A DNA stretch of 57,642 nt from Polyangium fumosum (GTDB lineage Bacteria; Myxococcota_A; Polyangia; Polyangiales; Polyangiaceae): assembly GCF_005144585.1 (NCBI RefSeq), contig NZ_SSMQ01000080.1, forward strand, positions 1 through 57,642, given 5' to 3'. Each line of letters begins with the position of its first letter. The stretch's first letter is position 1. Below the pieces are notes generated by a model that was not told the origin of the DNA, ran no database searches, and was given only the letters and a program-made list of their open reading frames with translations. Positions 1 through 8,103 of this stretch are shown here, one piece after another. Position numbers and translations under genes: made by a program.

Positions 1-126
1 GGGTCCCGGTCTACGTACCCGAGGCACCGGTCTGCGCCACCCGAGCGGATGGGTCGACCCCTCGAGAAGCGAAAAAGTGTCACCCGAGGTCCCGGTCTGA
101 AGTGTCACCCAAGATTCCGGTTGCAC

Positions 127-317
127 ACCTCCGGAGGGTCGACGGCACGCCCCAGAGACACGTCCCCGTTCCTCCAAGGCACGGCCTCGTACCTCCGGAG
201 GGTCGACGGCACGCCCCAGAGACACGTCCCCGTTCCTCCAAGGCACGGCCTCGTACCTCCAAGGCACGACCTCGTACCTCCAAGGCACGACCTCGTGTCT
301 CCAAGGCACGACCTCGT
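127..317. repeat. 64-bp / 21-bp minisatellite
   Basis: A 64-bp unit is present twice, identically and head to tail, at 127-190 and 191-254. Its last 21 bases (core CTCCAAGGCACG) are then repeated three more times at 255-275, 276-296 and 297-317 with one to three changes. All unit lengths are close to multiples of three, but the frames through them give low-complexity Arg/Pro-rich peptides with no start signal, so I treat the array as non-coding. A weaker 22-bp pair beginning AAGTGTCACCC lies just upstream at about 76-120. Expected to be unstable by slippage or recombination. Confidence 0.85.
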
Positions 318-423
318 GTCTCCGGAGACTTGACGTCGTCTCTTCGGACCATGCTCCCATCTCTCGCACACACGTCCCCGTCGCCCTTGGGCTCGGCCCC
401 CAGGCTTGAAGACACGGCCTCAT

Positions 424-453
424 CGCTGAACTGCGTATCGCGCAGCTCATCGA
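424..453. repeat. degenerate hairpin repeat, copy 1
   Basis: A palindrome centred on GAACTGCG...CGCAG that matches the perfect hairpin at 557-585 with a few substitutions. Together they are two copies of one dispersed inverted-repeat element about 130 bases apart, in the non-coding lead-in to the first gene. Confidence 0.6.
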
Positions 454-556
454 ACCGACGCCAGCGAACCCCCCCATGGTCCTGCCACCGGCCCGCTGGA
501 TGGCCGCGCGCCTGTCTCGGTTGGCAACGTCGCTGCCGGTCTTGACCGGGCCTGTT

Positions 557-585
557 CGATGAACTGCGCATTGCGCAGTTCATCG
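557..585. repeat. perfect 13-bp hairpin repeat, copy 2
   Basis: Arms CGATGAACTGCGC (557-569) and its exact reverse complement (573-585) are separated by the loop ATT. There is no T-run, so it is a poor intrinsic terminator. It is the better-preserved copy of the element at 424-453. The rest of the 1-735 interval outside these repeats holds no gene I can support. Confidence 0.75.
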
Positions 586-605
586 ATCTTGGGTCCAGCC
601 CCTGG

Positions 606-667
606 CTGGTCCGGGTCCAGGGGCGGACAGCCCCGGTGGGGCCTGGGGCAAAGCCCCAGCTCCGCGG
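606..667 (+). repeat. dispersed GGGGC/GCCCC palindromic repeat (copy A)
   Basis: Contains GGGGCGGACAGCCCC followed by GGGGCCTGGGGCAAAG and then CCCCAGCTCCGCG. The same blocks occur in opposite orientation at 21621-21690 with only the spacer between them altered. The element is built of nested GGGGC/GCCCC inverted repeats and sits directly upstream of the first gene, as REP-type elements often do. Confidence 0.75.
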
Positions 668-735
668 CTTCGACCCGAAAGGACGCCGGGTTCGTCCCTG
701 GAATGCGCCTTCCGCGTTTGGCGTTTCGCGCCCCC

Positions 736-3216
736 ATGCGACGCCCGCGTGACGCCATCCTTCTGCTTGCGGTGTTTCTTTTCGTCCTCGGCCTCGGCGC
801 CTTTGCTGCCGCTGCGCCGCCGGAAGCAAAAGAATCCAAAGGCACCGTAACCCTTCCGTTATCACGGTGGCGAGCCCTCGAAGACGACGTCGCCGCCCCC
901 GCGCCTCCACATCCTGCCGCCGAGGGCGTCTCCTGGGTCGCGCGGCGTATCGAAGGCCGCTTCCGCAAAGGCCTCTGGACGGGCCGCCTCGTCGCCCGCT
1001 TCGACGTCCTGCCCGGCGGCTCGGTCCGCGTCCCTGTCCTCGATCATCGCGCCGTCCTCGGCGAGGTCACGCTCGACGGCGAGCCGGCTGCGTTGCTCGA
1101 AGACGGCGAGCGATATGCCCTCCCGCTCGATCGCGCCGGCCGTCATGAGCTCACCGTCGATTTCCACTGGGGCCGCGAGACCGAGCGGTTCACCCGCACG
1201 CTCGACCTCAGGCTCCCCGAGGGCGGCCCCGTCGCGCTCGAGGCCCGCATTGCCGAGCGTGGCATCACGCCGACCCTCGCCGGCGGCGCGCTCGCCTCGT
1301 TTACCGAGCAAGGCGGCGATACCGTCGTCACGGGCCACCTCGATGGCAGCGGCGAGCTTCGATTGTCCTGGAAACAGAGCAAGTCGAGCGAGCCCCGCGG
1401 CGAGGCCCGCATCGAGGCCCGCGAGCACACGCTCTTCCGCGTCAGCGAGGCCCTCGTCACCGGCCAGAGCCGGATCGATCTCCACGTCCTCGAAGGCGAG
1501 ACCGACACGATCCGCCTCTCCTTGCCGCCCGGCGTGGAGGTCCTTCGTGTCGAGGGCGACGCTGTCCTGCAATGGCATCCGCTCGCGACCGAAAAGGAGG
1601 GCCGCGTCCTCGTCGTCCTTCTCCGCCACCTCGTCACCGACGAGGCGCGGATTCGTGTCGATTTTCAGCTCGCGAACCAGCCGCAGGCGCCCATCGAGCT
1701 CGTGATGCCCCTGCCGAGCGCGCCCATTCCCACCGTGGGCTCGCTCGGCGTGCTCGGTCCGCCTGGATTGCGCCTGGATCCGCGCAGCGTCGAGGCCGCC
1801 GAGCGCCTCGCCCCGCGCGAGATCCCCGAGGAGCTCCAGGCGCTCGGCACGGGCCCCGTGCTCTTCGGTTATCGCTTCGACAAACCGCCGCGCATCGTCC
1901 TCTCGGCCTCGCCTTTGCCCGAGCTCGAGCTCGCGCGCACGGTCGTGGACGAGCTCTCGGCCTCCACGGTCGTCCTCGGCGACGGCACCGAACGCACGAA
2001 GGTCGCGCTCCGCATTCGCAATGACGGCCGGCAATACGTCGAGCTCGCCTTGCCCGAGGGCGCGCGTCCGTTGCGCTCGTTCATCGACGGCCGCGAGGTG
2101 CGTCCCGCCCTGCTCGGCCAGCGCCTCCTTTTGCCGCTCCGCCAGAGTGAACGCCTCGCCGCCGACCAGACGCGTATCCACACCGTGCGCGCCGGCGAGA
2201 CCCTGAGCGACGTCGCGAACCTCTATTACGCCGACCCCTCCGCCTGGCAGCGGATCTCTGCGAAGAACCGCGCCGTCATCCCGGAGAACGGCTCCCTCGT
2301 CGCAGGCACGCGCCTCGAAATTCCCCCCGCGGCCGAGGCCACGAAGGAGGCCTTTTTCGTCATCGAGGTCGCCTACGAGCGCCCGCTCCACGCGCTCGGC
2401 GCGTTTGGAATGGAGAAACTCCGCCTCCCGGGCCTCGACGTCGACACCACGAAGGCCGTCTGGCACGTCTATTTCCCGTCCTCGCACGAGCCGCTCGAAT
2501 TCCGGGGCAACCTCCGCCAGGCGTCCCGCATCAAATACGACCCGTTTCGCCGGCTGCAATGGTACTTGCAATCGGCGCTCGGCGTCTCGACCGCGTCGGC
2601 GGGCGGATACGAGAACATCCTCCAGAAGCGCCGCGCCATCTACAACGACGAGGCCACGGGCGGCGGTGAGCCTTTTGCCGCGCTGACCGAGTTCCCCCTC
2701 GTCGGCGAGCGCTACCGCTTCCGCCGGATCCTCGTCGGCCGCGAGATCCCTGAGATCACTGTCGTGTACGCGTCGAACGGCCTGCTCTCCTGGGTCCGGC
2801 ACGGCGCGCTCGCGGCGGCGTTCGTCGCGGCGGTCTTCGCGCTCCGGCGCCGGGGACGCGCGCCTCTCCTCGCGCTCGTCGCCACGCTCGTGCTCCTCCT
2901 CTGCCTCGCCCATTTCGTCCCCAGCATTCACCGCCGCATCTTGTGGGGCCTCGATTTCGCGCTTTTCATCGTACTCGCGCGCCGCGCTTGGCCCCGCGTC
3001 CGCCGCCTCGCGCGCGCCTTCGCCCGCGCGCCTTGGCTCTTCGCCCGGATGATCACCGCCCGCAGGCTCATCGCCGCCGCGGGTTTTTCCTGGCTCCTCG
3101 GCGAGCTCGCCGCGCACCCGATGCTCCTCTCCCTGGCCGCGCTCCTGTCCTTGTCCGCCGCGTGGTTCCGCCTGCGGATCCTCGCGGAGCGGCGGAGGTC
3201 TCGTCATGCAACGTAA
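736..3216 (+). CDS. exported membrane protein with internal LysM domain
   Basis: About 826 residues from the ATG at 736. I chose it because it gives a clean signal segment (Arg-rich start, then LLLAVFLFVLGLGAFAAA); an ATG at 703 is possible. Residues ~40-470 look like beta-rich extracytoplasmic repeats. Residues ~481-530 match LysM (HTVRAGETLSDVANLYY, then an Asn-Arg and a LEIPP ending), which binds peptidoglycan or other GlcNAc polymers. The last ~140 residues hold several hydrophobic segments, so the chain is anchored in the membrane with its bulk outside the cytoplasm. It overlaps the next gene by 11 bases, suggesting translational coupling. The two products share a similar opening motif (GTVTLPLSRW here, GTATVPLAEY in the neighbour) and similar architecture, so they are probably diverged duplicates. 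Specific function unknown. Confidence 0.85.
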   Translation: MRRPRDAILLLAVFLFVLGLGAFAAAAPPEAKESKGTVTLPLSRWRALEDDVAAPAPPHPAAEGVSWVARRIEGRFRKGLWTGRLVARFDVLPGGSVRVPVLDHRAVLGEVTLDGEPAALLEDGERYALPLDRAGRHELTVDFHWGRETERFTRTLDLRLPEGGPVALEARIAERGITPTLAGGALASFTEQGGDTVVTGHLDGSGELRLSWKQSKSSEPRGEARIEAREHTLFRVSEALVTGQSRIDLHVLEGETDTIRLSLPPGVEVLRVEGDAVLQWHPLATEKEGRVLVVLLRHLVTDEARIRVDFQLANQPQAPIELVMPLPSAPIPTVGSLGVLGPPGLRLDPRSVEAAERLAPREIPEELQALGTGPVLFGYRFDKPPRIVLSASPLPELELARTVVDELSASTVVLGDGTERTKVALRIRNDGRQYVELALPEGARPLRSFIDGREVRPALLGQRLLLPLRQSERLAADQTRIHTVRAGETLSDVANLYYADPSAWQRISAKNRAVIPENGSLVAGTRLEIPPAAEATKEAFFVIEVAYERPLHALGAFGMEKLRLPGLDVDTTKAVWHVYFPSSHEPLEFRGNLRQASRIKYDPFRRLQWYLQSALGVSTASAGGYENILQKRRAIYNDEATGGGEPFAALTEFPLVGERYRFRRILVGREIPEITVVYASNGLLSWVRHGALAAAFVAAVFALRRRGRAPLLALVATLVLLLCLAHFVPSIHRRILWGLDFALFIVLARRAWPRVRRLARAFARAPWLFARMITARRLIAAAGFSWLLGELAAHPMLLSLAALLSLSAAWFRLRILAERRRSRHAT

Positions 3217-5530
3217 TCGAACCGCTGCGTTTTTCGCGCTCCTCCTGCTCGTGCTCTCGTCCTTCGTGGCCACACACGCCGCGGCCGAGGAGGGCGAGGA
3301 AGAACAGGCGTCGGAAGAGGCCCAAGGCTCCGAAGGCGAGGGCAACGAGGAAGGGAAGGGGAGCGAGGGGGGGGCGGGCGAATCAAAAAAGCCCGAGGCC
3401 CCCACTTCGCAATTCGATGAGGTGATGAAGCTCAACGCGCCCCCCAAGGCCAAGGCCGAGGGCGAGGCGAAGGCCGAGGGGACCGAAGCCGCGCCCGCCG
3501 CGGAGGGCGGCACGGCCACGGTTCCGCTCGCCGAATACAGCGAGCTCGCCCGCCGCGCCGCGCGTGTCCGGAAAAACCGCGCGACGTTCGCGGGGGCGCC
3601 CGTGGTCCTCGGCGCCGCGTCGTACGAAGGCGAGGTCGAAGGCGGCGTGCTCGCGCTGCGGGAAAAACTCGTCGTCACGCTCGCCGGCGACGGCCTCAAA
3701 TTCGTGCCGCTCGTGGGCGACGACGTCGCGCTCGTCTCGGCCACCGCGAACGGCGAGCCCATCGGCGTCACGCGCAGGCCCGGATACCACGTTTGGGTCA
3801 CGGATCAAAAAGGCGTCGTGACGGTCGAGCTCTCCTTGCTCGTGGGCCCGCGCGGCGGCCGTGGATCCATCGAATACGCATTTCGATCCGCGCGCACGCC
3901 GAGCACCCGCGTCGCCATTCGCCTCCCCTCGGAGGGCCTCTCGCCTCGCTTCGACGGCGCCGTCGTGAGCGAGGTCCGCGCCGAGCGCGGCGGCACGACC
4001 GCGCGCGCCACGCTCGCGCCGACGACCGAGATCCGCGTCGTCGGCTTCCGGGACGTCGGCGGCGCCCCGGCCCCGGGCGCCGCGCGCGCCGTCGCCGAGA
4101 CCGTCTCGCTCCTCAGCATCGACGAGCGCGCCGTCGAGCTCTTCACGGTCGTCCGCTACACCATTCTCCGCGGCGCCATGCAATCGTTCGAGGTCGCGCT
4201 GCCCGAGGGCGTCGAGGTCGTCTCCGCCGAGGGCGAAGGCGCCTTCCATTCCACGACCGAACGCAAAGACGACGGAATCCTCCTCCGCGGCGAGACCGCC
4301 TTCCCGATCGAGGGCACGTACGAGCTCTCGCTCCGCCTTCGCCTGCGCGGCGGCCCCGACAAGAATCGCGCGATGGTCCGCCTCCCGCATTGCATCGGCG
4401 TCGAGCGCGAGCACGGATGGCTCGCCGTCGAGGTCCCGGGCAAGCTCCGCATCCGCGCGACCTCGCGCGAAGGCCTCGTCGCCGTCGCCGTCCCCGAGCT
4501 TCCGACCGAGGCGCGCGCGAGCGCGGTGAGCCCGATCCTCGAAGCGTATCGGTATCACGCGGCGTCGCCCGCGCTCGGCCTCTCCGTCGAGCGTTTGCCC
4601 GAACAGGAGCTCGAAGAGGGCGCGATCGACGTCGTCGAGGCCACGAGCGTCCTCGCGGCCGAAGGCAAGCTCGTCACGGATCTCCGTGTCGTCCTGCGCA
4701 ATGCCTCGCGCCCGAGCCTCGCGCTCGGATTGCCCCCGAACACCGAGGTTCGCGCCGTCCGCCAGGGCGGCGAGCCCGCGCGGCCGAGCCGCAGCGAAGA
4801 CGGAAAACTCCTCCTACCGTTGCAACGCTCGCGCGGGGCCGATCACGAGGAGCCCATCACGCTCGACATCGTCCTCGAATCGAGCCTGCCCCCGCTCGGC
4901 CTCTTCGGCGCCCCGGAGCTCGCGCTCCCCACGCTCGACCTCGGCGCCGCGGCGTGGCGGTGGCGGCTTCATTTGCCGGCCCACAACGAATACATGGACC
5001 TCCGGACCGACGTCCCCGCCGAGGTCTACGCGGGCGCGGCGAGCTGGCACAAGCCGCCCCATTTGAAGCGCGCGGTGCGCTGGAACGAGACGGGAGAAGG
5101 CGAGGAGCGCGCGGCCCCCGCCGTCGCGCCCACGTGGACCGAGCTCATCGCCGCGAGCACCGAGAAATTGCACGTGCGGTACTGGGTCGGACCCGGCACC
5201 GTCGTCCGCGCCCGCGTCCCATTTGTCCGGGCGTATCTCCTGCTGCCGCTGAAGTTCGCCTTCGTGCTCGCCCTCTTCGCGGGTGTCGGCTCGTTCCTGT
5301 ACCGGCGCGCCGGGCGCAATCGCGCCGCCGCGGGAAAACCACGGGCCTCGCTCGTCGAGCTCGCCGTGCGTTTGCCCGGGCGCATCAAGGCCTTCTGGAA
5401 ACGACAGACATTTTCGCGACCCCTCGCCGTGCGCCTGGTATTGCTCTCGCTCGGCTTCCTCGGGGTTGCCGGCTTCTTCGTGGATCGCTTCGGCAAGCTC
5501 GTGCGGGCGATTCTCGTGGATTCCGGCTGA
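3206..5530 (+). CDS. exported membrane protein, paralogue of upstream gene
   Basis: 774 residues starting inside the end of the preceding gene (shared ATGCAACGTAA). A signal peptide (residues 1-27, ending THAAA) is followed by a Glu/Lys/Ala/Gly-rich low-complexity linker to about residue 105. A beta-rich body follows, opening with GTATVPLAEYSELARRAARV, which parallels the opening of the preceding protein. Two hydrophobic segments at ~673-700 and ~740-765 anchor the C-terminus. Unlike its neighbour it has no recognisable LysM. Coupled translation and shared layout suggest the two proteins act as a pair in the envelope. No enzymatic motif was seen. Confidence 0.85.
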   Translation: MQRNRTAAFFALLLLVLSSFVATHAAAEEGEEEQASEEAQGSEGEGNEEGKGSEGGAGESKKPEAPTSQFDEVMKLNAPPKAKAEGEAKAEGTEAAPAAEGGTATVPLAEYSELARRAARVRKNRATFAGAPVVLGAASYEGEVEGGVLALREKLVVTLAGDGLKFVPLVGDDVALVSATANGEPIGVTRRPGYHVWVTDQKGVVTVELSLLVGPRGGRGSIEYAFRSARTPSTRVAIRLPSEGLSPRFDGAVVSEVRAERGGTTARATLAPTTEIRVVGFRDVGGAPAPGAARAVAETVSLLSIDERAVELFTVVRYTILRGAMQSFEVALPEGVEVVSAEGEGAFHSTTERKDDGILLRGETAFPIEGTYELSLRLRLRGGPDKNRAMVRLPHCIGVEREHGWLAVEVPGKLRIRATSREGLVAVAVPELPTEARASAVSPILEAYRYHAASPALGLSVERLPEQELEEGAIDVVEATSVLAAEGKLVTDLRVVLRNASRPSLALGLPPNTEVRAVRQGGEPARPSRSEDGKLLLPLQRSRGADHEEPITLDIVLESSLPPLGLFGAPELALPTLDLGAAAWRWRLHLPAHNEYMDLRTDVPAEVYAGAASWHKPPHLKRAVRWNETGEGEERAAPAVAPTWTELIAASTEKLHVRYWVGPGTVVRARVPFVRAYLLLPLKFAFVLALFAGVGSFLYRRAGRNRAAAGKPRASLVELAVRLPGRIKAFWKRQTFSRPLAVRLVLLSLGFLGVAGFFVDRFGKLVRAILVDSG

Positions 5531-5710
5531 GCACGTCGGTCTTCCTCGCGCCCGGCGGCGACCGCCGTTCCCTTCGAATCCATCCCGGACCAGCCGTGGC
5601 CGGCAGTTTTCACGAAACGAGAGGCTTGTGTCGCGATGGCCCGAAAACGCGCGGCGGAGGCGCGGCGGGCGGAATGACGGACGGCCGGGGGAGACCTCGG
5701 CCGGACTTGC

Positions 5711-6151
5711 TCAGCGGAATCGGATCGACGGCGGGGGGCTGTCGTGCTCGTCGTCGAGGAACCACTCGATCCACGGCATCGCGGCCTGCTCCGAGGCGAA
5801 GAGCTTCGTCGGCACGGCGGGCTTCGAGACCGTGATCACGAAGTTGCCGATCATGTTGCTGACCGGCGAGCTGCCCGTGATCACCGCGACGCATTTGCAG
5901 ACGGCCGGGACGTCGGGGCTCACCCAGAACTTGCGTACGGAGTGATCGGCGCCGCGCAGGCCCCGCTCGTCCACGAGCAGGGGACGCGGCTCGCCGCCGC
6001 CGAGCTTTTTGGCCGCCTCGAAATCCTCCTCGGCGTCTTGCAGCGTGTATTCCGCGCCGTCCTTCGTCACCTTTTTGACGAACCCGCGCGGATCGTACGA
6101 TAGCACGGCCCCTCGCGTCTCTATCTCGACCGGAACGTCGCTCGAAACCAT
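5711..6151 (-). CDS. STAS/SEC14-like small protein (DUF7793-type)
   Basis: 146 residues. The start is fixed by a TAATG junction: the stop of the upstream PAS-STAS gene overlaps this ATG by one base, and AGGAGAA lies eight bases before it. The N-terminus (about 45 residues) is a small beta unit. The middle has LLVDERGLRGADHSVRKFW and then a hydrophobic stretch ending NMIGNFVITVSKP, the usual pattern of short myxobacterial proteins related to the STAS/SEC14 fold. These generally accompany anti-sigma-antagonist or PAS regulators. Coupling to an RsbR-like gene supports a regulatory, non-enzymatic role. Family naming is from memory. Confidence 0.75.
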   Translation of the reverse strand: MVSSDVPVEIETRGAVLSYDPRGFVKKVTKDGAEYTLQDAEEDFEAAKKLGGGEPRPLLVDERGLRGADHSVRKFWVSPDVPAVCKCVAVITGSSPVSNMIGNFVITVSKPAVPTKLFASEQAAMPWIEWFLDDEHDSPPPSIRFR

Positions 6152-7338
6152 TATGAACTTCTCCTGGGAGCCTCGGCCTTCTGTGCCTTGCGGTTCATCG
6201 AGAGCGCAATGCCGCTCTTCAGCGTGCTGCACGTCCTGACACCGGGCAAATCGAGCCCCATGTCGACGAGGGTCTTCGCCACTTCGGCGCGCAGGCCCGT
6301 GAGGACCACGTCCACGCCGAGCAGGCGCGCCGCGTGCGCCGCGCGGACGAGCGCGCTCGCCACGTCCGCGTCCACCACGGGCACCGCCGTGATGTCGAGG
6401 ATCGCGACGCGCGGCTGGATCGCCGCGATGCCTCGCAAGAGGGATTCGAGCACCTGATCCGCCCGCTCTCGGTCGAGCGTGCCCACGAGCGGCATGACCA
6501 CGATCTCGTCGGTGATCGGGATGAGCGGCGTGCTCATCGTCCGGATGAGATCGTTCTTCGCGCGGATCGCCTCCTCGAGGCGCATGCGCTCTTCCTCGGC
6601 GCGCTTCCGGTCCGTGATGTCGCGGAGCACGCACACGAACCCCTCGCTCGTGCTGCCGCTCTGGAGCGGCGAGGACGACACCGAGGCCTCGAGGACCGCG
6701 CCCGACTTCGTCAAGCACTGCATCTCGTGCCCGTGGAGCGCGAGGATTTGCGCGGGATCGAGCTCCTCCAGGAAGAGCGTGCTCACGGGCTTGCCGACGA
6801 GCTCCCGATCGGTGAAGCCGAGCAGCTCCGTCGTCGCGCGGTTCACGGTCCGGACGAGGCCTGATGCGTCGACCACGACGAGCGCGTCCGCCATCGAGGC
6901 GAAGACGCTGTCGAGGTACGCGCGCGAGACCGTCGAGCTTTGCAGCTCCTCGCGCAGCATGTTCAGGCCCGCGGCGATCCCGTCGAGTTTGTCGTGTCCC
7001 GGGCTGATGGCGGCGCGCGCCTCGAAGTTCAGCGCGGCGAGCTGCACGACCACGTTCGTCAGCGTGGCGATCCGCTCGTCCTCGGTCTTGCGCTCCGAGA
7101 GGACCTTGCTCCCGAGGGCCTCGATCTCGCGGAGGATCTCGCCGATGAGCCCGCCGCGCTCGCGGCTCGGGAACACGAGATCCCCGGCGCGCAGGCGGCG
7201 CAGCATGGTCACGGCCTCGCGTAGACCGGCGTCGCTCGGCGGCCCCGCGCTCGGGGGCGGCCAATCTCGTCGTCCGTCGTCACGATCGTCTGTTCCCATC
7301 GGTGTCTGGCGGGGACCGAGCTGCTCGACGCGGAGCAT
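6151..7338 (-). CDS. PAS-STAS regulator, RsbR-like
   Basis: 395 residues. Residues ~60-130 are helical. Residues ~135-255 form a PAS domain (SVFASMADALVVVDASGLVR near its start), followed by a helical linker (RKRAEEERMRLEEAIRAKND). Residues ~270-385 form a STAS domain with IPITDEIVVMPLVGTLD, DITAVPVVDADVASAL and LTGLRAEVAKTLV, close to RsbR/RsbS stressosome proteins. The LTG threonine phosphorylated in RsbR is kept; the threonine expected after VVD is alanine. Likely senses a signal through PAS and passes it by partner switching. The ATG at 7338 lacks a clear ribosome site; an in-frame ATG at 7299 is an alternative start. Confidence 0.85.
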   Translation of the reverse strand: MLRVEQLGPRQTPMGTDDRDDGRRDWPPPSAGPPSDAGLREAVTMLRRLRAGDLVFPSRERGGLIGEILREIEALGSKVLSERKTEDERIATLTNVVVQLAALNFEARAAISPGHDKLDGIAAGLNMLREELQSSTVSRAYLDSVFASMADALVVVDASGLVRTVNRATTELLGFTDRELVGKPVSTLFLEELDPAQILALHGHEMQCLTKSGAVLEASVSSSPLQSGSTSEGFVCVLRDITDRKRAEEERMRLEEAIRAKNDLIRTMSTPLIPITDEIVVMPLVGTLDRERADQVLESLLRGIAAIQPRVAILDITAVPVVDADVASALVRAAHAARLLGVDVVLTGLRAEVAKTLVDMGLDLPGVRTCSTLKSGIALSMNRKAQKAEAPRRSS

Positions 7339-7371
7339 ATACCGACACCGCGGCCCTTGGCTAGCCGCGCC

Positions 7372-7944
7372 TCACCCGGGCCGCGATCCGCTTACGCGCG
7401 CGGCGAAGGCTGCGAGCGAGAGCACCTCGCCGAGGAACGGGCGCGTCACGTCGACGAACGACATCAGGTTCGAGGGGGAGTCTGACGCACCAATCCTCGG
7501 CCAGGGCGGCGGGGGCTTCTGGAACGTACCGTCCGGCAGGCGCATGTGCGAGCGGTCCGAGGCGAACGTCCGGGTGAAGAGATCGGCCTCTACGACGCGG
7601 AACGAGGGCAGGTACGGCGCCGGAACGCTGGGGTGGAAGCACTGCTCTAGCCACGTGATCGCGGGCAGGGGTGTGCCGAGGGTGCAGTCCACGTCCCAGA
7701 TCTCCAGGGGATCCCAGGTCAAGAGGACGACGTGGTAATCCCAGACGATGGGTTTGCCCCGGCCAGCCTTCTGGGACCACATCGGGCAGGCGCGCTCGGC
7801 GTTCGAGACGAACACCACGTCGCGCTTCCTGTCCACGAGCGCCGGCTCCTGGCAAAGCTGCCAGACGTTCTCTTCGCAATAAAAGGGCTGCCGCAGGAGG
7901 CGCGGCGCCCGGAGTTCCTCGCGCGGATCCGCGCGTCGTTTCAT
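7372..7944 (-). CDS. protein N-terminal glutamine amidohydrolase (NTAQ1/WDYHV family)
   Basis: 190 residues. Carries the two signatures of the NTAQ1 family: FYCEENVW with the catalytic Cys at residue 23, and WDYHVVLL with His71. IWDVDCTLG supplies the third triad member (Asp86, less likely Asp84). SNLMSFVDV near the end resembles the conserved C-terminal segment of the family. Known members convert an N-terminal Gln of proteins to Glu; in eukaryotes this feeds the Arg/N-degron pathway. Length fits the family (about 200). The gene stands alone on the minus strand, with no obvious aminoacyl-transferase beside it. Its bacterial substrate is not evident from the sequence. Confidence 0.9.
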   Translation of the reverse strand: MKRRADPREELRAPRLLRQPFYCEENVWQLCQEPALVDRKRDVVFVSNAERACPMWSQKAGRGKPIVWDYHVVLLTWDPLEIWDVDCTLGTPLPAITWLEQCFHPSVPAPYLPSFRVVEADLFTRTFASDRSHMRLPDGTFQKPPPPWPRIGASDSPSNLMSFVDVTRPFLGEVLSLAAFAARVSGSRPG

Positions 7945-8017
7945 GGCAAGGCCTCGAAGGCAATCATCGTAACCCGGACGGGCTTGGATGCGGAAGGCCG
8001 AACGACGGGTCGGTCCA

Positions 8018-8056
8018 CGCCCACGCCCACGCCCACGCCCACGCCCACGCGCGCGC
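8018..8056. repeat. CACGCC hexanucleotide microsatellite
   Basis: About five perfect copies of CACGCC run into a short CG alternation, in the gap between the divergent amidase and TPR genes, 50 bases upstream of the likely ATG at 8104. A slippage-prone tract in this position could alter promoter spacing; that is inference. Confidence 0.8.
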
Positions 8057-8103
8057 GAAAGCGCGTTCCGTGCGCGCGGCCTGCCGTGCTAGCGTGGCGG
8101 GCG

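Noticed and set aside
127-317. The left-end repeats as a CRISPR array
   Set aside because: Units are contiguous with no unique spacers, and no cas genes are near.
862-3801. A 979-codon minus-strand open frame over the envelope paralogues
   Set aside because: Same shadow effect; no start signal and no domain.
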